Shown here piece after piece: positions 1-11,944 of a stretch of DNA of 64,000 nt. Both the position numbers and the translations under genes were made by a program. Origin of the DNA: Lumbricus terrestris (Eukaryota; Annelida; Clitellata; Crassiclitellata; Lumbricidae); NCBI GenBank assembly GCA_949752735.1, contig OX457051.1:64501-128500 (forward strand), read 5' to 3'. The notes beneath the pieces were generated by a model, which was not told the origin of the DNA, did no database searches, and was given only the letters and a program-made list of their open reading frames with translations. The first letter of the stretch is position 1. Each line of letters opens with the position of its first letter.

Positions 1-3000
1 CATTACATGCTGTTATGGGTTGGGGAGTGAAAGCATTACATGCTGCAATGGGTTGGGAGATTGGAAGCATTACATGCTGCAATGGTTTGGAGAGTGGAAG
101 CATTACATGCTGCAATGTTTTGGGAGAGTGAAAGCATTACATGCTGCAATGGGTTGGGAGAGTGGAAGCATTACATGTTGCAAAGGGTTGGGAGTGGAAG
201 CATTACATGCTGCAATGGGTTGGGTGAGTGAAAGCATTACATGGTGCAATGGGTTGGAGAGTGGCAGCACTACATGCTGCAGTGGGTTGGGAGAGTGAAA
301 ACATTACATGCTGTAATGGGTTGGGGGAGTGAAAGCATTACATGCTGCAATGGGTTGGGGAGTGGAAGCATTAGATGCTCTAATGGGTTGGGAGAGTGAA
401 AGCTTTGCATGCTGTAATGGGTTGGGAGAGTGAAAGCATCACATGCTGAAATGGGTTGGGAGAGTGAACGCATTACATGCTGCAATGGGTTGGGAGAGTG
501 GAAGCATTACATGCTGTAAATGGTTGGGAGAGTTAAAGCATTACATGCTTCAATGGGTTGTGAGAGTGAAAGCAATACACGCTGTATTGGGTTGAGAGAG
601 TACAAGCATTACATGCTGCAATTTGTTGGGGGAGGGGAAGTATTACATGCTGCAATGAGTTGGGGAGTGAAAGCATTGCATGCTGTAATGGGTTGGTAGA
701 GGGAAAGCATTACATGCTGTTATGGGTTGGGTGAGTGAAAGCACTACATGCTGCAATGGGTTAGGGAGTGGAAGCATTACATGCTGTAATGGGTTGAGAG
801 AGTACAAGCATCACATGCTGCAATTTGTTGGGAGAGTGAAAGCAATACATGCTGTAATGGGTTGGGAAAGTGAAAGCATTACATGCTGCAATTTGTTGGG
901 AGAGGGGAAGTATTACATGCTGCAATGGGTTGGGGAGTGAAAGCATTGCATGCTGCAAAGGGTTGGGAGAGGGAAAGCATGACATGCTGCAATGGGTTGG
1001 GAGAGTGAAAGCATTACATGCTGCAATGGGTTGGGAGAGTGAAAGCACTACATGCTGCAATGGGTTGGGAGAGTGAAAGCATTACATGCTGCAAAGGGTT
1101 GGGAAGTGGAAGCATTAGATGCTGCAATGGGTTGGGGAGTGGAAACATTACATGCTGCAATGGGTTGGGGAGTGAAAGCATTACATGCTGTAATGTTTTG
1201 GGAGAGTGAAAGCATTACATGTGGTAATGGGTTGGGAGAGTGGAAGCATTACATGCTGCAATGGGTTGGGAGAGTGGAAGCATTACATGCTGCAATGGAT
1301 TGGGAGAGTGGAAGCATTACATGCTGTAATGGGTTGGGAGAGTGAAAGCATTACATGCTGTTATGGGTTGGGGAGTGAAAGCATTACATGCTGCAATGGG
1401 TTGGGAGATTGGAAGCATTACATGCTGCAATGGTTGGGAGAGTGGAAGCATTACATGCTGCAATGGGTTGGAAGAGTGGCAGCACTACATGCTGCAATGG
1501 GTTGAGAGAGTGGAAGCATTACGTGCTGCAATGGGTTGGGAGAGTGAAAGCACTACGTGCTGCAATGGGTTGGGAGAGTGAAAGCATTACATGCTGCAAT
1601 GGGTTGGGAGAGTGAAAGCATTACATGCTGCAATGGGTTGGGAGAGTGAAAGCACTACGTGCTGCAATGGGTTGGGAGAGTGAAAGCATTACATGCTGCA
1701 ATGGGTTGAGAGAGTGAAAGCATTACATGCTGCATTGGGTTGGGTGAGTGAAAGCATTACATGCTGCAATGGGTTGGGGAGAGGAAGCATTACATGCAGT
1801 GATGGGTTGCGAGAGTGAAAGCATTACATGCTGCAAAGGCTTGAGAAAGTGAAAGCATTACATGCTGCAATGGGTTGGGTGAGTGAAAGCATTACATGCT
1901 GCAATGGGTTAGGGAGTGGAAGCATTAGATGCTGTAATGGGTTGAGAGAGTACAAGCATCACATGCTGCAATTTGTTGGGAGAGTGAAAGCAATACATGC
2001 TGAAATGGGTTGGGAGAGTGAAAGCAATACATGCTGTAATGGGTTGAGAGAGTACAAGCATTACATGCTGCAATTTGTTGGGAGAGGGGAAGTATTACAT
2101 GCTGCAATGGGTTGGGAGAGGGGAAGTATTACATGCTGCAATGGGTTGGGGAGTGAAAGCATTGCATGCTGCAATGGGTTGGGAGAGGGAAAGCATTACA
2201 TGCTGCAATGGGTTGGGAGAGTGAAAGCATTACATGTTGCAATGGGTTGGGAGAGTGAAAGCATTACATGCTGTAATGGGTTGGGAGAGTGGAAGCAATA
2301 CATGTTGCAATGGGTTGGGAGAGTGAAGACATTACATGCTGCAATGGGTTGGGGAGTGAAAGCATTACATGCTGATATGGGTTGGGAGAGTGAAAGCAAT
2401 ACATGCTGTAATGGGTTGGGAGAGTAAAAGCACTACATGCTGCAATGGGTTGGAGAGTGGAAACATTACATGCTGTAATGGGTTGGGAGAGAAGAAATAT
2501 TACATGCTGCAAAGAGGTTGGGAAGTGAAGGCATTGCATTCTGCAATGGGTTGGGAGAGGGAAAGCATAACATGCTGCAATGGGTTGAGAGAGTGAAAGC
2601 ATTACATGCTGCAATGGGTTGGGAGAGTGAAAGCATTACATGCTGTAATGGGTTGAGAGTGTGGATGCAATACATGCTGCAATGGGTTGGGAGTGTGAAA
2701 GCATTACATGCTGTAATGGGTTGAGAGAGTGAAAGCATTACCTGCTGTAATGGGTTGGGAGAGCGAAAGCATTACATGCTGTTATGGGTTGGGGAGTGAA
2801 AGCATTACATGCTGCAATGGGTTGGGAGATTGGAAGCATTACATGCTGCAATGGTTTGGAGAGTGGAAGCATTACATGCTGCAATGTTTTGGGAGAGTGA
2901 AAGCATTACATGCTGCAATGGGTTGGGAGAGTGGAAGCATTACATGTTGCAAAGGGTTGGGAGTGGAAGCATTACATGCTGCAATGGGTTGGGTGAGTGA

Positions 3001-6000
3001 AAGCATTACATGGTGCAATGGGTTGGAGAGTGGCAGCACTACATGCTGCAGTGGGTTGGGAGAGTGAAAGCATTACATGCTGTAATGGGTTGGGGGAGTG
3101 AAAGCATTACATGCTGCAATGGGTTGGGGAGTGGAAGCATTACATGCTGTAATGGGTTGGGAGAGTGAAAGCTTTGCATGCTGTAATGGGTTGGGAGAGT
3201 GAAAGCATCACATGCTGAAATGGGTTGGGAGAGTGAACGCATTACATGCTGCAATGGGTTGGGAGAGTGGAAGCATTACATGCTGTAAATGGTTGGGAGA
3301 GTTAAAGCATTACATGCTTCAATGGGTTGTGAGAGTGAAAGCAATACACGCTGTATTGGGTTGAGAGAGTACAAGCATTACATGCTGCAATTTGTTGGGG
3401 GAGGGGAAGTATTACATGCTGCAATGAGTTGGGGAGTGAAAGCATTGCATGCTGTAATGGGTTGGTAGAGGGAAAGCATTACATGCTGTTATGGGTTGGG
3501 TGAGTGAAAGCATTACATGCTGCAATGGGTTGGGGAAAGGAAGCATTACATGCAGTGATGGGTTGCGAGAGTGAAAGCATTACATGCTGCAAAGGCTTGA
3601 GAGAGTCAAAGCATTACATGCTGTAATGGGTTGGGAGAGTGAAAGAAATACATGCTGTAATGGGTTGGGAGAGTAAAAGCATTACATGCTGTAATGGGTT
3701 GAGAGAGTACAAGCATCACATGCTGCAATTTGTTGGGAGAGTGAAAGCAATACATGCTGTAATGGGTTGGGAAAGTGAAAGCATTACATGCTGCAATTTG
3801 TTGGGAGAGGGGAAGTATTACATGCTGCAATGGGTTGGGGAGTGAAAGCATTGCATGCTGCAAAAGGTTGGGAGAGGGAAAGCATGACATGCTGCAATGG
3901 GTTGGGAGAGTGAAAGCATTACATGCTGCAATGGGTTGGGAGAGTGGAAGCATTACATGCTGTAATGGGTTGGGAGAGTGAAGGCATTACATGCTGCAAT
4001 GGGTTGGAAGAGTGAAAGCACTACATGCTGCAATGGGTTGGGAGAGTGGAAGCATTACATGCTGCAATGGATTGGGAGAGTGGAAGCATTACATGCTGTA
4101 ATGGGTTGGGAGAGTGAAAGCATTACCTGCTGTTATGGGTTGGGGAGTGAAAGCATTACATGCTGCAATGGGTTGGGAGATTGGAAGCATTACATGCTGC
4201 AATGGTTGGGAGAGTGGAAGCATTACATGCTGCAATGGGTTGGAAGAGTGGCAGCACTACATGCTGCAATGGGTTGAGAGAGTGGAAGCATTACGTGCTG
4301 CAATGGGTTGGGAGAGTGAAAGCACTACGTGCTGCAATGGGTTGGGAGAGTGAAAGCATTACATGCTGCAATGGGTTGGGAGTGTGAAAGCATTACATGC
4401 TGCAATGGGTTGGGAGAGTGAAAGCACTACGTTCTGCAATGGGTTGGGAGAGTGAAAGCATTACCTGCTGCAATGGGTTGAGAGAGTGAAAGCATTACAT
4501 GCTGCATTGGGTTGGGTGAGTGAAAGCATTACATGCTGCAATGGGTTGGGGAGAGGAAGCATTACATGCAGTGATGGGTTGCGAGAGTGAAAGCATTACA
4601 TGCTGCAAAGGCTTGAGAAAGTGAAAGCATTACATGCTGCAATGGGTTGGGTGAGTGAAAGCATTACATGCTGCAATGGGTTAGGGAGTGGAAGCATTAG
4701 ATGCTGTAATGGGTTGAGAGAGTACAAGCATCACATGCTGCAATTTGTTGGGAGAGTGAAAGCAATACATGCTGAAATGGGTTGGGAGAGTGAAAGCAAT
4801 ACATGCTGTAATGGGTTGAGAGAGTACAAGCATTACATGCTGCAATTTGTTGGGAGAGGGGAAGTATTACATGCTGCAATGGGTTGGGAGAGGGGAAGTA
4901 TTACATGCTGCTATGGGTTGGGGAGTGAAAGCATTGCATGCTGCAATGGGTTGGGAGAGGGAAAGCATTACATGCTGCAATTGGTTGGGAGAGTGAAAGC
5001 ATTACATGTTGCAATGGGTTGGGAGAGTGAAAGCATTACATGCTGTAATGGGTTGGGAGAGTGAAGGCATTACATGCTGCAATGGGTTGGGGAGTGAAAG
5101 CATTACATGCTGATATGGGTTGGGAGAGTGAAAGCAATACATGCTGTAATGGGTTGGGAGTGTAAAAGCACTACATGCTGCAATGGGTTGGAGAGTGGAA
5201 ACATTACATGCTGCAATGGGTTGGAGAGCGAAAGCATTACATGCTGTAATGGGTTGGGAGAGAAGAAATATTACATGCTGCAAAGAGGTTGGGAAGTGAA
5301 GGCATTGCATTCTGCAATGGGTTGGGAGAGGGAAAGCATAACATGCTGCAATGGGTTGAGAGAGTGAAAGCATTACATGCTGCAATGGGTTGGGAGAGTG
5401 AAAGCATTACATGCTGTAATGGGTTGAGAGTGTGGATGCAATACATGCTGCAATGGGTTGGGAGTGTGAAAGCATTACATGCTGTAATGGGTTGAGAGAG
5501 TGAAAGCATTACCTGCTGTAATGGGTTGGGAGAGTGAAAGCATTACATGCTGTTATGGGTTGGGGAGTGAAAGCATTACATGCTGCAATGGGTTGGGAGA
5601 TTGGAAGCATTACATGCTGCAATGGTTTGGAGAGTGGAAGCATTACATGCTGCAATGTTTTGGGAGAGTGAAAGCATTACATGCTGCAATGGGTTGGGAG
5701 AGTGGAGGCATTACATGTTGCAAAGGGTTGGGAGTGGAAGCATTACATGCTGTAATGGGTTGGGAGAGTGAAAGCATTACATGCTGCAATGGGTTGGGTG
5801 AGTGAAAGCATTACATGCTGCAATGGGTTGGAGAGTGGCAGCACTACATGCTGCAGTGGGTTGGGAGAGTGAAAGCATTACATGCTGTAATGGGTTGGGG
5901 GAGTGAAAGCATTACATGCTGCAATGGGTTGGGGAGTGGAAGCATTACATGCTGTAATGGGTTGGGAGAGTGAAAGCTTTGCATGATGTAATTGGTTGGG

Positions 6001-6430
6001 AGAGTGAAAGCATTACATGCTGAAATGGGTTGGGAGAGTGAACGCATTACATGCTGTAAATGGTTGGGAGAGTTAAAGCATTACATGCTTCAATGGGTTG
6101 TGAGAGTGAAAGCAATACACGCTGTATTGGGTTGAGAGAGTACAAGCATTACATGCTGCAATTTGTTGGGGGAGGGGAAGTATTACATGCTGCAATGGGT
6201 TGGGGAGTGAAAGCATTGCATGCTGCAATGGGTTGGTAGAGGGAAAGCATTACATGCTGTTATGGGTTGGGAGAGTACAAGCATTAAATGCTGCAATGGG
6301 TTGGGGAGTGAAAGCAATACATGCTGTAATGGGTTGGGAGAGTGAAAGAAATACATGCTGTAATGGGTTGGGAGAGTAAAAGCATTACGTGCTTCAATGG
6401 GTTGGGAGAGTGAAAGCAATACACGCTTTA
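1..6430 (+). repeat. 34-bp satellite array with 2.77-kb higher-order repeat
   Basis: About 190 tandem copies of a 34-bp unit (33-bp variants lack one base near GGGAGAGT), with core CATTACATGCTGCAATGGG followed by TTGGGAGAGTGAAAG. Variant monomers recur in the same order: the variant CATGCTGTTATGGG followed by a GGGAGATTGG monomer occurs at 1, 2770 and 5541, giving full units 1-2769 and 2770-5540 and a partial third. A related form at 1349 and 4121 splits each unit into halves of about 1.35 and 1.42 kb. Many overlapping open frames cross the array on both strands, but 34 is not a multiple of 3, so they rotate through all frames and are not genes. Confidence 0.95.
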
Positions 6431-7640
6431 ATGGTCTGAAGATGTGAAACCATCACATGCTGTAATGGTCTGAAGATGTGAAACCATCACATGCTGTAAT
6501 GGTCTGAGGATGTGAATGAGTTGCATGGAGGAATCGGATGGGGATATGGAGGCCGCACATGCTGGAATGGACTGGTATGTGGAAACGTTTCATACTGGAA
6601 TGGGGTGGAAATGTGCAAGAATTGCATGCTGGAATGGCTTGGATTGTGGCGGCATTACAAGCTTGAATATGACGGTGATGTGGAGGCTTTACTTGCTGGA
6701 AAGGGACGAGGATGTGGAAGCAGAACACTCTAGAATGCCATAGAGATGCTGAAACAGGTCGGGAATGTGGAATGTACTAGGGTGCGGAAGCCTTACATGC
6801 TGGATAGGGATGGGGATATGGCATCCCTGGCATTCCCTTCATGCTGGAATGGGCTGGCGGAATGTGGAAAAATTGCAAGCTGTAATTGACTGTAGATGTG
6901 GAAACGTTACATGCTGGAATGGTATGTGGATGTGAAAGAATTCCATGGTAGAAAGAGATGTGGATGTGGAGGCATCACGATCCGGAATATGATGGTGATG
7001 GGTCATTACATACTGGTATGTGAAATCAGTACATGCTCGAATGGGATTGGGATGTGGCATTACATACTGGGATGGGCTGTTGGTATGCAACCATTTAATG
7101 TTGGAATGGGCAGGGGATATGGCAGTATTACATGCTCTAATGCTTCGGGGTGGTGTGGAAGCATAATTTGCTGGAATTACATGTACATGGGGATGGCAAA
7201 GCATTACATTATGTAATGGTCTGAAGATGTGAAAGCATTGCATGCGAGGATGGTTTGGGGAGGTAGAAACATTTGATGCTGTAGTGGGATGGAGATGTGA
7301 AAGCATTGCATACTGAAATGAAATGGAGATATGGAAGCCGCACATGCTGGAATGGACTGGGGATGTGAAAACGTTACAAGCTGGAAAGGGGTGGAAATGT
7401 ACAATTATTGCATGCTGGAATGGTTTGGGATGTGGAGGCATCACGTGCTGGAATGGGTTGGGATATAGAAACCTTGCATGCTTGTATGGACATTCGGGAC
7501 GTCAAAGAATTGCAAGTTGTAATGGTATGGGATGTGCAAGAATAATTATTATATACTGGAATGACGGGGATGTGGAAGCATTACATGCCGGAATGGTATT
7601 GGGATGAGGATGCAGTAATGCTAAGATGGGATGGGAGGGC
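6431..7640 (+). repeat. Diverged satellite monomers, left arm
   Basis: About 33 degenerate relatives of the 34-bp satellite. The core is recognisable as CATGCTGGAATGG with GGATGTGGAAGCATTACA spacers, and spacing stays near 34-36 bp. Sequence identity between neighbours is low, unlike the adjoining homogeneous array, so this looks like an old pericentric edge layer that escaped homogenisation. Confidence 0.85.
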
Positions 7641-8145
7641 TAGTCATTATGTAAGATGATAGTTTGAATTGCATTTCTATAACGATCATTGAGTATGCTT
7701 AGTGCACCTGTTAAGTTAAGGCGGGAAAGCACCGCCTGGCGGCGAGAGAGAGAGAGAGAGAGAGAGACACACATACACAGAGGCAGAGAGAGGTACTCAG
7801 CGGTGTATGCTAGGACGGGGTCTCCGTAGGAGAGGCTCAGCCTAGTGTGGATAGTCGTGTGCAGATGTAGGTCTGGTTTAGGAGAGGGTAGAGTAAAGAG
7901 TAATATATAAGATGGCGATTTGGTCGTAACATTTAGTTGTTTGTGACGCGTAAATTAGTCGTTGTCGGTGTATTTTGTGTTTGTTTGCTACTGCTGGATT
8001 TTAAAGAACAAAATACGAGAATCTTATTATTGTTTTTAAGAACTGTAGATACTTATAACTAGCCATAAGCTACCACAGCAAAGTTAATTTAGAATAGGTT
8101 TAGGTAGCGCTGAACTTTGAAGAGACTGGAAAGGAGGAGAGTAAA
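7641..8145. other. Insertion inside the diverged satellite, with (GA)n
   Basis: Non-satellite sequence with a (GA)n tract at about 7743-7768. Diverged satellite monomers lie on both sides (up to 7620 and again at 8150-8312), so this roughly 0.5-kb segment appears inserted into the satellite. No ORF, terminal inverted repeat or family was recognised. Confidence 0.5.
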
Positions 8146-8149
8146 AGTT

Positions 8150-8312
8150 CAAATATTGGAATGGACTGGGGAGTGGGGATATGGAATAATATTGCATTCT
8201 GGAACGAGATGGGGATGTGGAAGTCTTACATGCTGCAATGGGCTAGGGTGTGAAAACATTTCATCCTGGAATTTTCTGGTTGATCTCGAAGCATTGTATT
8301 CTGGAATGGCTC
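8150..8312 (+). repeat. Last diverged satellite monomers of the left arm
   Basis: About five degenerate monomers, for example CTTACATGCTGCAATGGGCT near 8225 and TGTATTCTGGAATGGCTC at 8294. They mark the inner edge of the left satellite arm. Confidence 0.7.
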
Positions 8313-8322
8313 AATGTAATTA

Positions 8323-8950
8323 CAAGGTGCGCCAAAAGACCCCCTAGGTTTTCTGACAGTATCTTGGCCAAAAGTAAGAATCTCCAAATGAAATTTTACA
8401 TCTTAAAGACAATTCATATTTACATGTATACTTGATTTATTTATTTATTTATTTCAGAAATTTATATAGCGCCTGTTCAAGGTAGGCTACACAGAAGCGC
8501 TCCCGGCCCAGCCACGGCTGAATAAAACAGTTTTTAGGTTCTTAAGGAACAGAGCGGAGTGACCCCTGGGATGTTCATATTTGATGTTCAGATTTCATCA
8601 AAATATTTCAGATACAACAAACGTTACACTACTTTTAGTGAGGTCACCTACCGTTTTTTGACGATTCAAAAACGCGACACAACAAAAAACCAATCTAATT
8701 ATTCTGGCCAATATCTTGGCCAAAAGTAAGAATATCGAAATGAAATTTTACAGGCCTAAAGACAATTCATATCTGCACATGGTGGTCAGATTCCATTAAA
8801 ATATTTCAAACAGAACAAAAGTTATACCACTTGTAGGGGGTCACCCACCTTTTTTTGACGATTCAAAAACGAAACGCAACAAAAAAGTAACAAAAAACAC
8901 AATTTTTTCTCATTTCAAATAATGTGTATCAAAATAGCCTTGATATTGCC
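8323..8950 (+). repeat. Dispersed repeat, two tandem units, starting GGTGCGCCAAAA
   Basis: Two copies of a roughly 210-bp unit. Each holds TATCTTGGCCAAAAGTAAGAA, then AAAGACAATTCATAT, AAAATATTTCA, a GGTCACC box and TTTTTTGACGATTCAAAAAC. The first unit is interrupted at 8430-8570 by a LINE tail. A third copy lies at 62631-63510. The GGTGCGCCAAAA start resembles ends of widespread invertebrate non-autonomous transposons, but the class was not determined. Confidence 0.7.
8430..8575 (-). mobile_element. LINE 3' end, degenerate, with (AAAT)n tail
   Basis: On the minus strand the sequence has the 3' hairpin arms of a LINE family repeated across this window (AGCGCTTCTG and CAGGCGCTATATAAAT), followed by an (AAAT)n tail at about 8433-8452. 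The region upstream of the hairpin is a decayed remnant of the reverse-transcriptase C-terminus. Confidence 0.7.
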
Positions 8951-9234
8951 AGATGATCATTATTATTACTACTTAAAAAAGAAACAGGGTACCAGCGTAG
9001 CTGCGCGTAACTGAGGAGTCATTTAGCAAGATGACAAGCAAATTGGTAAATAAGGAATCCGTCAAATTAATCAACAGGTCCATCAAGAACTTTGCAAAGA
9101 GACTCAAAAGAAGTTCTGGCACTGGTGTTGGGCACATTGAACACAGGTTGTGAAGCACTACGAAGTTCTTAAAATTTGACAACAGTTATTTGAGATGAGA
9201 CTTAATAAAATCGTGTTTTTGTTACTTTTTACAG

Positions 9235-10185
9235 GTCCACGATAATAGGCTTAGATAAAAATCTTTTCAGATTGATATGGGGTCCTACTCAACAGAAGCA
9301 GGTTCACGATAATATGAATAGATAAAATCTTATCAGTGGGATATGGGGTCCTACTCAACAGAAGCAGGTTCACGATAATAGGAATAATTAGATAAAATCT
9401 TATCAGTGGGATATGGGGTCCTACTCAACAGAAGCAGGTTCACGATAATAGGAATAGATAAAATCTTATCAGTGGGATATGGGGTCCTACTCAACAGAAG
9501 CAGGTTCACGATAATAGGAATAGATAAAATCTTATCAGTGGGATATGGGGTCCTACTCAACAGAAGCAGGTTCACGATAATAGGAATAGATAAAATCTTA
9601 TCAGTGGGATATGGGGTCCTACTCAACAGAAGCAGGTTCACGATAATAGGAATAGATAAAATCTTATCTGTGGGATATGGGGTTCTACTCAACAGAAGCA
9701 GGTTCACGATAATAGGAATAGATAAAATCTTATCAGTGGGATATGGGGTCCTACTCAACAGAAGCAGGTTCACGATAATAGGAATAGATAAAATCTTATC
9801 TGTGGGATATGGGGTCCTACTCAACAGAAGCAGGTTCACGATAATAGGAATAGATAAAATCTTATCAGTGGGATATGGGGTCCTACTCAACAGAAGCAGG
9901 TTCACGATAATAGGAATAGATAAAATCTTATCAGTGGGATATGGGGTCCTACTCAACAGAAGCAGGTTCACGATAATAGGATTAGATAAAATCTTTTCAG
10001 AGGGATATGGGGTCCTATTTAACAGAAGCAGGTTCACGATAATAGGAATAGATAAAATCTTATCAGTGGGATATGGGGTCCTACTCAACAGAAGCAGGTT
10101 CACGATAATAGGATTAGATAAAATCTTTTCAGAGGGATATGGGGTCCTATTCAACAGAAGAAGGTTCACGATAATAGGCAGCCCC
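9235..10185. repeat. 66-bp minisatellite, about 14 copies
   Basis: Nearly identical 66-bp units with core GGGATATGGGGTCCTACTCA, then ACAGAAGCAGGTTCACGATA and ATAGATAAAATCTTATCAGT. The edge units are most diverged. Because 66 is a multiple of 3 and the unit lacks stops in one frame on each strand, 263-codon (+) and 272-codon (-) open frames result. Both begin at GTG and hold no methionine codon inside the unit, so translation is unlikely. Confidence 0.95.
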
Positions 10186-10199
10186 GTGAAAAGGTAGCA

Positions 10200-11750
10200 A
10201 CATTTGACTGACTCATCATATTCGTAGACATAACGTGTTTTTCAGCTATGCAAGCGTCTCTAGACCGTTATATTTAAATATAGGCTACACACGGATCTTT
10301 GTCGACGCTTTTAATCGACTATAAAGAGCAGTAGACATGTGTATGAAAGAAGAAAATTTATGGTGTCCGCTCTGCCCATAAAGACCCGCCATTTGCTGCA
10401 CACCCTGAGGCATGATGATAAAAAAAACTCTGACGCTGTTTATCAAAAGTTATTCATTCAGTCATGCTATCATAAGCATCATTGTGACTTGCGATGCACA
10501 ACCTACCGTAACTGCAGTCGTCCACACGGTGTCAATCAATCTGCCATTCTTCCTAAGACACGACGACAAAACACGTAGTTCATATGAATCCTTTCACCCA
10601 ACTTCATAGCACATAGACAGTGAGACACAATACCAAACTCCAGACTGAAATATTAACATCCACCATTGACAGTCTCTGCTCAACAATTTTGATGCATGTA
10701 GTTCAGCCTTCTCTAGGAAATCAATGACAACCGTTGACAAATTAAAGCAGACTGAACTTTGTCTTAATCTATCCGGTTGATAATTAAAGAAGACGCACAA
10801 TGACAACATTGTCTGCAATCCGTGAGGTTAAGTTTCCTCTCTTATTCCATACAGAACAATTTCGACTCATTTCATGCACCGCATCTTGCATCCTACTTTA
10901 GAGCAGACACATGAGTCTTATGAAAAATGTTTATGGACGCAACCTTGGTGTTCTGAGGATAAGACAGAAAAGGGAAGACAGCCAAGCTAACATGGATGTA
11001 TGTTCACTCGTTCATTTTCAAAATCAACTGGCATCCATGCATTCACTTAAAATTCCTCTGTCTGCAACGGTACCTACAATGTAGGTGTGATTTTTTACCA
11101 GAACCTTAGCTTTGCAACGACATATTACATTCGTGACCTTTGCAGAATCCGCTTCAAAAGTGCATCTAATCGCCACATATATAATAATATTTAAATCACA
11201 TCAGTTGCTGAGCATAGAGACATCACCCGAATAAACGACCGACAAGTTATTCAGTCCGAGTTCTTATCTGATGTTTGTGTCTTATGTTTGTTTACAACTA
11301 ACACTTTAGCTACTCTCGCTGGTTCATACAGTTAGGCTTATAAAAGTAACGTACATATTTCTCCCCAGCTACACACTTTCTGTTCAGCTGCACGTTAGAA
11401 AAAGCCCTGTTTATGTGAGTTTAAGACGTTGGAGGCGTCAGCAAAAAGAACAAATTCGAATAATGAAGATGAAAACGAACGCTACATTACAAGGGTGATT
11501 CTTTCGACATCAAATAATAATATTTTATGGCTACGTTTACCAATGACCCTTTATTAACCTCGTCCCTACTAGTTGTCTTGCTCTCTTCCTGTTATAATTT
11601 ATTATGACAATGGACAATAGCGATATTTATTATATTGTATCTGATCTGTCTAGATATCAATGGTCAGATGCAATACAAAGCAAACCAAGATCGCTATTGT
11701 CTATGGTCATTCAAGTCTATTACTTTGCTTACATTTAGCCTATGACGTGC
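10200..11750. other. No gene recognised
   Basis: AT-rich unique-looking sequence. Only short ORFs without family resemblance were seen, and no clear transposon ends. It lies 3' of the minus-strand glycosyltransferase-like gene. Confidence 0.5.
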
Positions 11751-11753
11751 AAC

Positions 11754-11759
11754 TTTATT
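11754..11759 (-). terminator. Polyadenylation signal for the 11945-12985 gene
   Basis: TTTATT on the plus strand is AATAAA on the minus strand, about 185 bp beyond the stop codon of the glycosyltransferase-like gene. A consensus hexamer at a normal 3' UTR distance; its use is inferred. Confidence 0.45.
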
Positions 11760-11944
11760 TATTTTTAGTCAATAATTTCTGCACAAGAACCGGGTTATGC
11801 TTAAACATTTGTCTTTCAATTGACTTGGTGAAGATGATAACAATCAAGCTACTAAATGTTCCTCATAGTCATTGTGCGTTATATTTTATACTATTGCTGT
11901 CAACATTAACTTAAAACTGCAAGATTTTATTACACCGATTATTC

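Noticed and set aside
1..6430. Dozens of 60-200 codon frames with repeated ITCCNGLG, HYMLQWVG and ALHAAMGW
   Set aside because: They are rotations of a 34-bp satellite read in three frames and on both strands; no single frame is conserved.
1..8312. CRISPR array
   Set aside because: Repeats are contiguous without unique spacers, and the genome is metazoan.
9351..10197. 263- and 272-codon frames on opposite strands
   Set aside because: Both start at GTG, contain no Met in the repeat frame and coincide with a 66-bp minisatellite.
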